From NCBI RefSeq assembly GCF_044803115.1, contig NZ_CP085224.1, positions 4,588,001 through 4,652,000 on the forward strand: 64,000 nt of DNA, written 5' to 3'. Position numbers and translations under genes: made by a program. Below are positions 26,510-34,819 of the stretch, in pieces. Below the pieces are notes generated by a model, which was not told where the DNA came from, ran no database searches, and worked only from the letters and a program-made list of their open reading frames with translations. The first letter of the stretch is position 1, and each line of letters opens with the position of its first letter. The DNA is from Caenispirillum salinarum_A. GTDB lineage: Bacteria; Pseudomonadota; Alphaproteobacteria; Rhodospirillales; Rhodospirillaceae.

Positions 26510-27913
26510 ATGACGGCGGAGCCGCAGACCATGCTCAAGGTGATCTCGCCCATCGACGGCTCGGTCTATGTGGAGCGGCCGCTGGCGGCGGACGGGGACA
26601 TCGCCCACGCGCTGACCAACGCCCGCCTCGCCGCCGACCGCTGGGCGCGGCAGCCCGTCACCGACCGTGTCGCCGTCTGCGCCCGGTTGCTCGACCGCCT
26701 GAAGGCCGGCAAGGGCCGCATCGCCCAGAGCCTCGCCTGGCAGGTGGGCACGCCGGTCACCCAGGCCGAGGCGGAAGTGGCGGAGGCCGAGGACCTGGTG
26801 CGCACCATGATGGGCCTGGGCCCCAGCGTCTTGTCCGACATCCACGCGCCCGAGGAACCGGGGACCGAGCGCCTTGTGCGCCGCGTGCCGCGCGGCGTGG
26901 TCTTCGTCACCCTGCCATGGAGCCAGCCCTGGCTGGCGGCGCTGTGCCTGATCGTGCCCGCGCTGATCGCCGGCAACGCCGTCATCATCCGCCCCGCCCC
27001 GCAGGCTCCGCTTCCCGCCGAGATCATCGTCAAGGCGCTGACCGAGGCCGGCCTGCCCGAGGGCGTCGCCCGCGCCCTGCACCTGGCCGAGGCCGATGCC
27101 GCCCGCGTCGCCGGCGCGGTGGAGGTGGACATGCTGCTGCATGCCGGCGAGCCGGAAATGACGCGCTGGCTGGTCGCCGCCGCCGCCACCCGCCAGCGGC
27201 CGGTGGAAATCCTCGGCCCCGCCGCCGATGCCGCCTACGTCCGCCGCGACGCCAAGCCGGAGCCCGCCGCCGAGGCCCTGGCCCGCGCGGCCTTCACCGA
27301 TGCCGGCCGGCTGTTCGGCGCACCGCGGCGGCTGTATGTCCATGCCGAGGTGCACGACCGCCTCGCCACCCTGCTGGCGGGACACGCCGCCGAGGCCGTG
27401 CTCGGCGATCCGCTGGACGCGGCCACGACGCTGGGCCCCCTGCCCCGGCGCGAGGATGCGGTACTCTTCCGCAACCGGCTGGAACAGGCGGAGATGCAGG
27501 GCGCGCGGGACATGGTCGAAGGGGGCTTCTTCCCGGCCGACGACGGCTCGGGGCTCTACTGCCGTCCGCGCGTGCTGACGGAGGCCATCCAGTCCATGGA
27601 CATCGTCCGCGAGCCCACGCCCGGTCCGCTGGTGGCGCTGGTGCGGGTGTCGTCGGACGAAGAGGCCGCCGCGCTGATCAACGACGGGCCGGCCCCGCGC
27701 GCGGCGTCGCTGTGGACCCAGGACCTGACGGAGGCCCACCGCATCGCCGCCAACCTGCGCGTCGGGGTGGTGACGCAGAACCTGGTGGGCGGCCTGGACG
27801 GCAATCTGGTCTGGACCGGCGTCAAGGGTGCGGGCGACGGCGTCATGCTCTCCCGCGCCTTCTATGAACGGGTGACGCGGCCCATGACGCTCAACTTCCA
27901 GCACACGGCCTGA
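26510..27913 (+). CDS. Aldehyde dehydrogenase homologue lacking catalytic residues
   Basis: A 467-residue protein with the ALDH fold along its whole length. The active-site residues are replaced. The Asn of the PWN motif is Ser138 (LPWSQPW), the cofactor Lys is Arg161 (IIRPAP), and the nucleophilic Cys of GQxC is Phe269 (DAGRLFGAPRR). The general-base Glu may remain as Glu233 (VEILGP), and the usual EEIFGP reads REPTPGP. It therefore looks like a pseudoenzyme that could still bind a nucleotide or a partner. ATG 26510 follows an AGGAGAG ribosome site. A GNAT gene follows after 7 bases, so the two are probably one operon. Confidence 0.75.
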   Translation: MTAEPQTMLKVISPIDGSVYVERPLAADGDIAHALTNARLAADRWARQPVTDRVAVCARLLDRLKAGKGRIAQSLAWQVGTPVTQAEAEVAEAEDLVRTMMGLGPSVLSDIHAPEEPGTERLVRRVPRGVVFVTLPWSQPWLAALCLIVPALIAGNAVIIRPAPQAPLPAEIIVKALTEAGLPEGVARALHLAEADAARVAGAVEVDMLLHAGEPEMTRWLVAAAATRQRPVEILGPAADAAYVRRDAKPEPAAEALARAAFTDAGRLFGAPRRLYVHAEVHDRLATLLAGHAAEAVLGDPLDAATTLGPLPRREDAVLFRNRLEQAEMQGARDMVEGGFFPADDGSGLYCRPRVLTEAIQSMDIVREPTPGPLVALVRVSSDEEAAALINDGPAPRAASLWTQDLTEAHRIAANLRVGVVTQNLVGGLDGNLVWTGVKGAGDGVMLSRAFYERVTRPMTLNFQHTA

Positions 27914-27920
27914 GGCGCTC

Positions 27921-28427
27921 ATGCCCCCCGTGCGGCAGGCGACGGTCGACGACGCGGCGGCGGTGACGGCGCTGCTGGAGGCCTGCTACCCGGCCCTCAT
28001 GGCGCCGCACTACGACCCGCCGGTGCTGGCGCGTGCCCTGCCGCTGATGTGTCGCGCCAACCCGGCGCTTCTGGCCTCGGGCACCTTCCATGTTGCCGAG
28101 GACGCGACGGGGCGCGTGATCGGCTGCGGCGGCTGGACGCTGGCGCGGCCGGGGGCGCCGGACGATCCGGAGGACGCGACGCTCGGCCACATCCGCCACT
28201 TCGCCACCCACCCCGATGCGGTGCGCCGGGGCGTGGCGCGGGCGATCTTCGACCGCTGCGCGGCCGACGCCCGGGCCGCCGGCGTAAGGCGGTTCGAGTG
28301 CTACGCCGCGCTGGGGGCGGAGCCGTTCTATGCCGCCGTGGGCTTCCGGGCGGTCGGCCCGATGGCGGTCGCCATGGGGCCGGACCTGCGGTTCCCCAGC
28401 ATGCGGATGGTGATGGACCTCGCATGA
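27921..28427 (+). CDS. GNAT family N-acetyltransferase
   Basis: A 168-residue GNAT-fold protein. The acetyl-CoA loop appears in HPDAVRRGVARAIFDRC, and the C-terminal FYAAVGFRAVGP is typical of the family. The substrate is unknown. It lies 7 bases after the aldehyde dehydrogenase homologue, which implies co-transcription and perhaps a shared pathway. It ends 34 bases from the convergent glycosyltransferase gene. Confidence 0.8.
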   Translation: MPPVRQATVDDAAAVTALLEACYPALMAPHYDPPVLARALPLMCRANPALLASGTFHVAEDATGRVIGCGGWTLARPGAPDDPEDATLGHIRHFATHPDAVRRGVARAIFDRCAADARAAGVRRFECYAALGAEPFYAAVGFRAVGPMAVAMGPDLRFPSMRMVMDLA

Positions 28428-28461
28428 CAGGGGGACCGCCCCAAGCGTGGCAGCGCTCCCC

Positions 28462-29493
28462 TCATTCCGCCGCGCGCCGCTCCTCTGCGGCCTGCACCGG
28501 CGCCAGGTAGCCCAGGAACTCGTCGGCCACCTGGTCCCACGAGAACCGGCAGGCATGGTCCCGGCAGCGCTCCGGCGCGATGGCCAGGGCGGCGACGGCG
28601 GCGGCGCGCAGGTCCTCGTCCAGCACGCCGGCGCCCGAGGTGCCCAGCACGTCGGTCGGGCCGGTGACGGGGAAGGCTGCCACCGGCACGCCACAGGCCA
28701 GGGCCTCCAGCATCACCAACCCGAAGGTGTCGGTGCGCGAGGGGAAGACGAACACGTCGCCGGCGTTGTAGCAGGCGGCCAGTTCCGCGTCTCCGTTGGC
28801 GATGTGGAACAGCGTGTCGGGGAAGCGCTTGACGTAGTCCGCGCGGCTCGGCCCGTCGCCGACCACGACCTTGCTGCCCGGCAGGTCCAGCGACAGGAAG
28901 GCGGGCAGGTTCTTGTCCACCGTCACGCGGCCGACATAGAGGAAGATGGGCCGCGGCAACTCGGGCCACACGGCGGTCTTGTCGCCGGGACGGAAGGTGT
29001 CGACGTCCACCCCGTGGCTCCAGGGCACGACGTTGCCGTAGCCTTCGGCCGTAAGCTCCCGCAGGACCGAGGGCGAGGGCGCCAGCACCGCCCGGCTGGG
29101 GGCGTGGAAGCGCTTGATCCAGGCCCGCGCCCAGGCCAGCGGCACGGGCGTGCGCGCGTTGACGTATTCCGGGAACTTTGTGTGGTAGGCGGTGGTGAAG
29201 GGCAACCCGCGCTTCAGGCAATAGCGCCGCGCCTGCTGGCCCAGCGGCCCCTCGGTGGGTATGTGGATGGCATCGGGGCGGAAGGCGTCCAGGTGCCGCC
29301 TCACGCCCCGGCGCGAGAACAGGGCAAGGCGGATCTCGTTGTAGGTGGGCATGGGCACGTTGAGGAACTGGTCGGGACTGATGACCAGAACCTCGTGCCC
29401 GCGCGCCACCAGCGTGTCGCGCAGGGTGCCCAGCACCCGCACCACGCCGTTGCGCTGCGGATACCAGGCGTCGGTCACAATCGCGATGCGCAA
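28462..29493 (-). CDS. Glycosyltransferase family 4
   Basis: A 343-residue GT-B glycosyltransferase. The N-terminal domain begins MRIAIVTDAWYPQRNGV. The C-terminal donor-binding domain has the EX7E-type region FPSRTDTFGLVMLEALACG. Close relatives transfer sugars to diacylglycerol or phosphatidylinositol, so a glycolipid role is possible, but neither donor nor acceptor can be read from the sequence. It is probably cytoplasmic or peripheral to the membrane. It is transcribed alone, 105 bases upstream of the end of the channel gene. Confidence 0.85.
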   Translation of the reverse strand: MRIAIVTDAWYPQRNGVVRVLGTLRDTLVARGHEVLVISPDQFLNVPMPTYNEIRLALFSRRGVRRHLDAFRPDAIHIPTEGPLGQQARRYCLKRGLPFTTAYHTKFPEYVNARTPVPLAWARAWIKRFHAPSRAVLAPSPSVLRELTAEGYGNVVPWSHGVDVDTFRPGDKTAVWPELPRPIFLYVGRVTVDKNLPAFLSLDLPGSKVVVGDGPSRADYVKRFPDTLFHIANGDAELAACYNAGDVFVFPSRTDTFGLVMLEALACGVPVAAFPVTGPTDVLGTSGAGVLDEDLRAAAVAALAIAPERCRDHACRFSWDQVADEFLGYLAPVQAAEERRAAE

Positions 29494-29598
29494 AAGATGG
29501 TCCTCCCCCGCCGATTCTGCCGGACAGTCATGGGTGGGGAAGGAAGCCTGGTCCAGTGAAGGCTTCGTGACGGCCGGGCTTCGACCGGCTTCGTCAGG

Positions 29599-32202
29599 TC
29601 ATGTCGGCTCGGGATCGGGCACCGGGCTGGGCGTCGGCGGCGGTGGCTCGGCCGGATGGGGTGTTTCGCCGCCGCCATGCCCGCCGCGGAACCGGTCCAT
29701 CAGCACATGGGCGGGCGGCGCGGTGCCGTCCTTGCCCTCGCCGAAGTACAGGGTGCGGTGCGGGAACGGGATTTCGATGCCCAACTCGTCGAACCGCTTC
29801 TTGAGCCGGCGGTTGAACTCGCGGCCGACGAACCACTGCTGGATGGGCTTGGTCTTGATGCGCGTCTTCACGATCACCGCGCTGTCGGCGAACTTGTCGA
29901 CGCCCAGCACCTCCAGCGGCTCCAGGATCTGCGGGCCGTATTCGGGATCGGCGCGCAGGTCCTCGACCACCTCCTTGCAGACCTCCACCACCTCGTCGGT
30001 GTCCTCGCGGTAGGCCACGCCCATGTCGATGACGTAGTAGCTGAAGTCCTTGGTCAGGTTGGAGATCTTGTCGACCGAGGAGAACGGCAGCGTGTGCACG
30101 GTGCCCGCCAGGTCGCGCAGGCGCACCGAGCGCACGGTCATGCCCTCCACCAGGCCGGCATGGCCGCCGACCGACACCACGTCGCCGACGGAGAAGGTGT
30201 TCTCGAACAGGATGAAGGCGCCGGTGATGACGTCCTGCACCAGCTTCTGGGCGCCGAAGCCGACGGCCAGGCCGATGACGCCGGCGCCGGCGATCAGCGG
30301 GGCGATGTTCACACCCAGCTCCGACAGGATCACCATGCTGACGACGACGATCATCACCACCAGCAGGATGTTGCGCGCCAGCGGCAGCAGCGTCTTGGCC
30401 CGCGCCGAGCGCTCAATGACGTTGCCCTCCTTGTCGGTGGTGCTCAGGTAACGCTCAATGGACGACGACGCCAGTTCCCAGACCACGACGCTGACCACCA
30501 GCACCAACAGAATGGTCACCAGCGCGCCGATGAAGGCGCCGCCGGCGTCGGTGGTCAGGGCTTCCACCACCGCCACGCCCCAGGCCTGGGCAATGGCGCC
30601 GGCGGCAAGCAGGAAGACCAGCACGCGCACGGCCGTATGCACCACCGGCAGGTAGCGGTTGACGCGGCGCTCGATGTCGGGGAAGCGGTCCTTGACGTCC
30701 TGGCTGACCTCGAACAGGCGGGCCAGCCCCGCCGACAGCAGCGTCACCAGTCCGGTCGCCAGCAGCACGATGACCACCGTCAGGACCGTGCCGCGCAGGA
30801 TGTACTGGAAGCCGCCCTCGACCTCCAGCGCCCAGACGGCATAGGACGCCAGCACATACAGCGCCGCCAGAACGTGCCAGACGTCAGCGAAACGGTCGCG
30901 CAGCACGCGGCCGATGGCACCGCCGGGACGCAGGGGCTTGCGGCGCTTCGGGCGCCGGCGGGCCTGGCGCTCGCTGGCGCGGGCGGCGGCCGCGTCGCGG
31001 GTGGCGGCGGCGTCGCCGGCCAGGCCCGGCGTGGCCGGATCGGCATCGTCGGCCGCGACGGGCTGGTCGGGACCGGACAGCGGGCGCGCCGCCGGCACGT
31101 CGCCGCCGCGGTCGCCCTGTGTTGTCTCCCCGTCGCCCTCCTCCAGTGGCGCCTCGTGCACCACCATGCGGCGCTCGCGGATCCAGGCGGCGACGGGCTG
31201 CTTGGACTGCATGATGACGATGATGATCAACAGCGCCATCACGAAACCGACCAGGCGCGTCACCAACTGGTACGCCCCGTCGGGCAGGCCGAAGGTCAGG
31301 GCGGCCTCGGCTCCGAAGAAGCCGATGACGCCCACCAGCGCCAGCCGCCGGGTCCAGATGTGCAGGTAGAGCGCCGCCTCGTCCCCCAACGCCAGCCAGC
31401 GCAGCGACCGGTTGGAGGGTTGCAGCAGCAGGTCGGACGCGATCATGATGCCCTGGACGGCGGCGATGGCCGTGAGAATCACCAGCGCCACGACGCGCGA
31501 GCCCGGCGCCAGGTCGAGGGCCGGCATGACGCCGTATCCCGTCGCCAGCAGCGCGCCCACCGGCGCAGCCCGCATGAGCAGCAGGCCCAGCGTGATGAAG
31601 ATGCGCTCGTACCACTTGGGCTCGCGCTGCCGGCCGTGAAGGCGGTTGCGCGGCTTGGCGAGCAGGCGGCGGACGATCCAGAACGCCGCCAGCGCCGCCA
31701 CCACAAGGGCCGCCACGCGCAGCACGCCGCGCACGGCGGCGCCGCGCAGTTCGGGCTCTGTGATGCGCGCGACGCCCCAGTCCCACAAGTCCGGCAGAGT
31801 CTCCGCCGCCCGGCCCAGGTCCACCATCTCGCGCGTTGCCGTGCCCATGGCGTCGGACACGTCGCCCAGCAGACGCGCCCCGATGGAGGAGACGACCCCC
31901 GGCCCCTCCTCCGCCGGGCGCGTCGCCTCGATCAGCGCCTTCAGGCGCGTGACCAGTTCCTGGCGCTGGGCCTCGTCCTCCAGGGTCGCGACCAGCGCTT
32001 CCAGGTCCCGGACCGTCTGCTCGGACACGTCCGCCGGCGCGGCCGCATCGGCCTCCTGCGCCTGCGCCTGCTGCGCCCGATCCAGCGGTGCGGACACGGC
32101 CAGAAGGAGACCCAGCAGGACAGCGAGAACGGAACGGAAAAGGCGGGCAGGGACGGGGCGGCCAGGATCGGCCGCGCGGGGTTGTGCGGTCACCGGCTTC
32201 AT
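29599..32202 (-). CDS. Large MscS-type mechanosensitive channel
   Basis: An 867-residue membrane protein. A signal peptide (about 1-48) precedes a helical periplasmic region (about 50-125), then several membrane segments with a charged cytoplasmic loop, and a C-terminal MscS domain. That domain holds the pore-lining helix (IAGAGVIGLAVGFGAQKLV) and the beta domain starting ENTFSVGDVVSV. A Pro-rich tail ends the protein. It resembles the multi-domain YbiO/MscM channels that open under hypo-osmotic stress. I chose ATG 32202; a GTG at 32244 would add 14 residues. Neither has a clear ribosome site. Confidence 0.87.
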   Translation of the reverse strand: MKPVTAQPRAADPGRPVPARLFRSVLAVLLGLLLAVSAPLDRAQQAQAQEADAAAPADVSEQTVRDLEALVATLEDEAQRQELVTRLKALIEATRPAEEGPGVVSSIGARLLGDVSDAMGTATREMVDLGRAAETLPDLWDWGVARITEPELRGAAVRGVLRVAALVVAALAAFWIVRRLLAKPRNRLHGRQREPKWYERIFITLGLLLMRAAPVGALLATGYGVMPALDLAPGSRVVALVILTAIAAVQGIMIASDLLLQPSNRSLRWLALGDEAALYLHIWTRRLALVGVIGFFGAEAALTFGLPDGAYQLVTRLVGFVMALLIIIVIMQSKQPVAAWIRERRMVVHEAPLEEGDGETTQGDRGGDVPAARPLSGPDQPVAADDADPATPGLAGDAAATRDAAAARASERQARRRPKRRKPLRPGGAIGRVLRDRFADVWHVLAALYVLASYAVWALEVEGGFQYILRGTVLTVVIVLLATGLVTLLSAGLARLFEVSQDVKDRFPDIERRVNRYLPVVHTAVRVLVFLLAAGAIAQAWGVAVVEALTTDAGGAFIGALVTILLVLVVSVVVWELASSSIERYLSTTDKEGNVIERSARAKTLLPLARNILLVVMIVVVSMVILSELGVNIAPLIAGAGVIGLAVGFGAQKLVQDVITGAFILFENTFSVGDVVSVGGHAGLVEGMTVRSVRLRDLAGTVHTLPFSSVDKISNLTKDFSYYVIDMGVAYREDTDEVVEVCKEVVEDLRADPEYGPQILEPLEVLGVDKFADSAVIVKTRIKTKPIQQWFVGREFNRRLKKRFDELGIEIPFPHRTLYFGEGKDGTAPPAHVLMDRFRGGHGGGETPHPAEPPPPTPSPVPDPEPT

Positions 32203-32312
32203 GGCAAGAGGGAGCACCTGTTGTTGTTCGGCCTCGAAACGCACGAAAATGCGCGCCCGATGCCGTTCATCTCACCATACTTGCCGAAAAAGACAATGCG
32301 GAGCCGTCAGAC

Positions 32313-32663
32313 ATGGACGTGACCATCTACCACAATCCGCGCTGCTCCAAGTCGCGCCAGACGTTGGCGCTGCTGCAGGAGAACGGCGTGGAGCCCAAGG
32401 TGGTGGCCTACCTGGAAACGCCGCCGAGCGCCGCCGACCTGCGGACGATCCTGGACCTGCTGGGCATCCCGGCCCGCGACCTGCTGCGCAAGAAGGAAGC
32501 CAAGGAAGCGGGCCTCGACGACCCGGCGCTGACGGAGGCCGAGATCATCGCCGGCATGGTCACGCACCCCAAGGTGATCGAGCGCCCCATCGTGGTGGTC
32601 GACGACGCCAAGGCCGCGCTGGGCCGCCCGCCCGAGTCGGTGCTGCCGTTGATCGGAAAGTAA
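32313..32663 (+). CDS. arsC: Arsenate reductase (glutaredoxin-type)
   Basis: A 116-residue ArsC-family thioredoxin-fold protein. The motif HNPRCSKSR contains the catalytic Cys and the HX3CX3R pattern of the R773-type enzyme, and the C-terminal part has VIERPIVV. It would reduce arsenate to arsenite with glutathione and glutaredoxin. No arsR, arsB or arsH gene is near, so it may be a chromosomal detoxification gene or a relative with another substrate. It is divergent from the channel gene and convergent with panC. Confidence 0.88.
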   Translation: MDVTIYHNPRCSKSRQTLALLQENGVEPKVVAYLETPPSAADLRTILDLLGIPARDLLRKKEAKEAGLDDPALTEAEIIAGMVTHPKVIERPIVVVDDAKAALGRPPESVLPLIGK

Positions 32664-32721
32664 GGTCGAAGGACGCGAGGGACCGGATGCGGGCCCCTCC
32701 CGCGCCCCGCGTCTCTGGGCG

Positions 32722-33615
32722 CTACGCCTTCACGCCGCAGGCCACGTTGTCGATGAGGCGCGTCTTGCCCAGGAACGCCGCCGCAAGCACGCGGGCCGGG
32801 CGCGTGACACGCTCCACCGGCTCCAGCGTCCCGGCATCGCGGACCTCCAGGTAGTCCACCGCCGCGAACCCCTTTCGCCCCAGTTCGCCGATGCCCCAGG
32901 CGCAGGCCTGGCCCACGTCGACGCCCGCGTCGATGTCGTCGGCGATCTGCTTCAAGGTCTTGTAGAGGTGATTGGCGACGGCGCGTTCGTCATCGGTCAG
33001 GTAGGCGTTGCGCGACGACATGGCCAGCCCGTCCATCTCGCGCACGATGGGCGCGCCCTCTATGGTCACCGGCACGTTCAGGTCCGTCGCCATGCGTCGG
33101 ATGACGGCCAGTTGCTGCCAGTCCTTCTCGCCGAACACTGCGACGTCGGGCAACGCCTGGAGCAGCAGCTTGCACACGACCGTCGCCACGCCGTCGAAAT
33201 GGCCGGGGCGCGCATCGCCGCACAGCCCCGACGAGACGCCGGTGACGCTGACGGTGGTGGCGAAGCCGGCCGGATACATCTCGTCGACGGTCGGGGCGTA
33301 GACCAGCTGACCGCCAGCCATGCCGACCTTGAAGCGGTCCTGCGCCAGCTGGCGCGGGTAGCGGCCGAAATCCTCGTTCGGGCCGAACTGGGTGGGATTG
33401 ACGAAGACCGACACCACCACCCGGTCCGCCAGCATCTTGGCCCGGCGGATCAGCGACATGTGGCCTTCGTGCAGCGCGCCCATTGTGGGCACCAGGGCCA
33501 CCCGCAGACCCTCGCCCCGCCACGCCAGGACCTGCTCGCGCAGGTCCGCGACGGTGGAAACGGTGTGCGGCCCGCGCGCACGCCCGCCGGTGCCGGAGGG
33601 GGCCTCGGTGGTCAT
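32722..33615 (-). CDS. panC: Pantothenate synthetase
   Basis: Condenses pantoate with beta-alanine using ATP, the last step of pantothenate (vitamin B5) synthesis. In 297 aa it has the nucleotide motif VPTMGALHEGHMSLI, VVSVFVNPTQFGPNEDF, GEKDWQQL and MSSRNAYL. It follows panB by 5 bases, forming a panB-panC operon. Confidence 0.97.
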   Translation of the reverse strand: MTTEAPSGTGGRARGPHTVSTVADLREQVLAWRGEGLRVALVPTMGALHEGHMSLIRRAKMLADRVVVSVFVNPTQFGPNEDFGRYPRQLAQDRFKVGMAGGQLVYAPTVDEMYPAGFATTVSVTGVSSGLCGDARPGHFDGVATVVCKLLLQALPDVAVFGEKDWQQLAVIRRMATDLNVPVTIEGAPIVREMDGLAMSSRNAYLTDDERAVANHLYKTLKQIADDIDAGVDVGQACAWGIGELGRKGFAAVDYLEVRDAGTLEPVERVTRPARVLAAAFLGKTRLIDNVACGVKA

Positions 33616-33620
33616 GGCCC

Positions 33621-34463
33621 TCAGCCCTCCTTCACGTCGCGCAGCTTGGGCATGCCGAAGCAGTGCTCCGGCCCCGGGAAGCGGCGGGCGCGGACGTCGG
33701 CGGCGTATTTGCCGGCGGCCTCGGAAATCTGCTCGTTGAGCCGGGCGTACTGTTTGACGAACTTGGGCGTGAAGTCGCTGAACAGGCCCATGACGTCCTC
33801 GGTCACCAGCACCTGCCCGTCGCAGGCCGCCGAGGCGCCGATGCCGATGGTGGGGCAGCCGACATGCTCCGTCACCTCGCGGGCGACGCCCTCCCAGGTG
33901 CCTTCGACCACCAGCGAGAACGCACCGGCCTCGGCGATGGCCTTGGCGTCGGCGAGTATCTGCTGTGCCTCGGCATCGGTGCGGCCCTGGGCCCGGAAGC
34001 CGCCGGTGGCGTGCACCATCTGAGGCTTCAGGCCCACGTGGCCCATCACCGGCACGCCGCGCTGGGTGAGGAAGCGCACGGTTTCGGCCATTTCCGCGCC
34101 GCCCTCCAGCTTGACGGCGGCGGCGCCGGTCTCCTTGAGGATGCGCGCGGCGTTGCGGTAGGCCTGCGCCGGGCTTTCGCCGTAGGAGCCGAAAGGCAGG
34201 TCGACGATGACCATCGCCGTGCGGGAGCCCCGCATGACGGCCTGGCCGTGGTTGATCATCATGTCGACGGTCACGCCCAGGGTCGTGTCCATGCCGTAGA
34301 CCACCATGCCCAGGCTGTCGCCGACCAGCAGCATGTCCACATGCTCGTCCAGCACCTGCGCCATGGGCGCGGTGTAGCAGGTGAGCACGACAAGCGGGTC
34401 CTTGCCCTTGCGAGCGGCGACATCACGCACGGTGACGCGCTTCAGGCTGGTCTGCGCGCTCAA
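33621..34463 (-). CDS. panB: 3-methyl-2-oxobutanoate hydroxymethyltransferase
   Basis: Converts alpha-ketoisovalerate to ketopantoate with methylene-tetrahydrofolate, the first step of pantothenate synthesis. The 280-residue TIM barrel has VLTCYTAPMAQ, LLVGDSLGMVVYG, PFGSY, KLEGG and the C-terminal IGASAACDGQVLV. It is the first gene of panBC, 94 bases upstream (in map order) of the ccoS stop. Confidence 0.97.
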   Translation of the reverse strand: MSAQTSLKRVTVRDVAARKGKDPLVVLTCYTAPMAQVLDEHVDMLLVGDSLGMVVYGMDTTLGVTVDMMINHGQAVMRGSRTAMVIVDLPFGSYGESPAQAYRNAARILKETGAAAVKLEGGAEMAETVRFLTQRGVPVMGHVGLKPQMVHATGGFRAQGRTDAEAQQILADAKAIAEAGAFSLVVEGTWEGVAREVTEHVGCPTIGIGASAACDGQVLVTEDVMGLFSDFTPKFVKQYARLNEQISEAAGKYAADVRARRFPGPEHCFGMPKLRDVKEG

Positions 34464-34557
34464 GGAACATCCTCCTGTTGATCTGGCACGGGTCGGCGGC
34501 GCGGTTGGGGCGACGTTTTACAGCACTCGCGCCCGCCGACAAAGCGAAACGCCGCAC

Positions 34558-34767
34558 TCACCCCTTCTTGTGGCGGCCCTCAGGGGCTTCCGCACGGTCC
34601 GTTTCGGACGGCGGCGGCGGGGCCATGTCGTCTTCCTCGAACAGGATGCGGTTGGCGGCCCCGTCCAGGTCTTCGAACTGCCCCGACTTCAGCGCCCACA
34701 GGAAGGTCCCCAGGCCGACCAGGCCCAGGAACAGGGCGATGGGGATGAGCATCAGGAGACTGTCCAT
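34558..34767 (-). CDS. ccoS: cbb3 oxidase assembly protein CcoS/FixS
   Basis: A 69-residue single-span membrane protein beginning MDSLLMLIPIALFLGLVGLG and followed by the conserved FLWALKSGQFEDLDG. CcoS is needed to insert haem and copper cofactors into the cbb3 oxidase. It ends the ccoGHIS operon, 52 bases after ccoI. Confidence 0.95.
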   Translation of the reverse strand: MDSLLMLIPIALFLGLVGLGTFLWALKSGQFEDLDGAANRILFEEDDMAPPPPSETDRAEAPEGRHKKG

Positions 34768-34819
34768 GGAACCCTCTGTGTCTGCGTCGAGCGCCGGCGG
34801 CTGCGCCGAACCTAGTGCG

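Noticed and set aside
24505..27867. A 1120-codon plus-strand frame across recQ and into the aldehyde dehydrogenase gene
   Set aside because: Antisense to recQ in its first half and out of frame with the aldehyde dehydrogenase gene in its second half.
32313..32663. Arsenic resistance operon
   Set aside because: arsC is alone; neighbours are a channel gene and panC.
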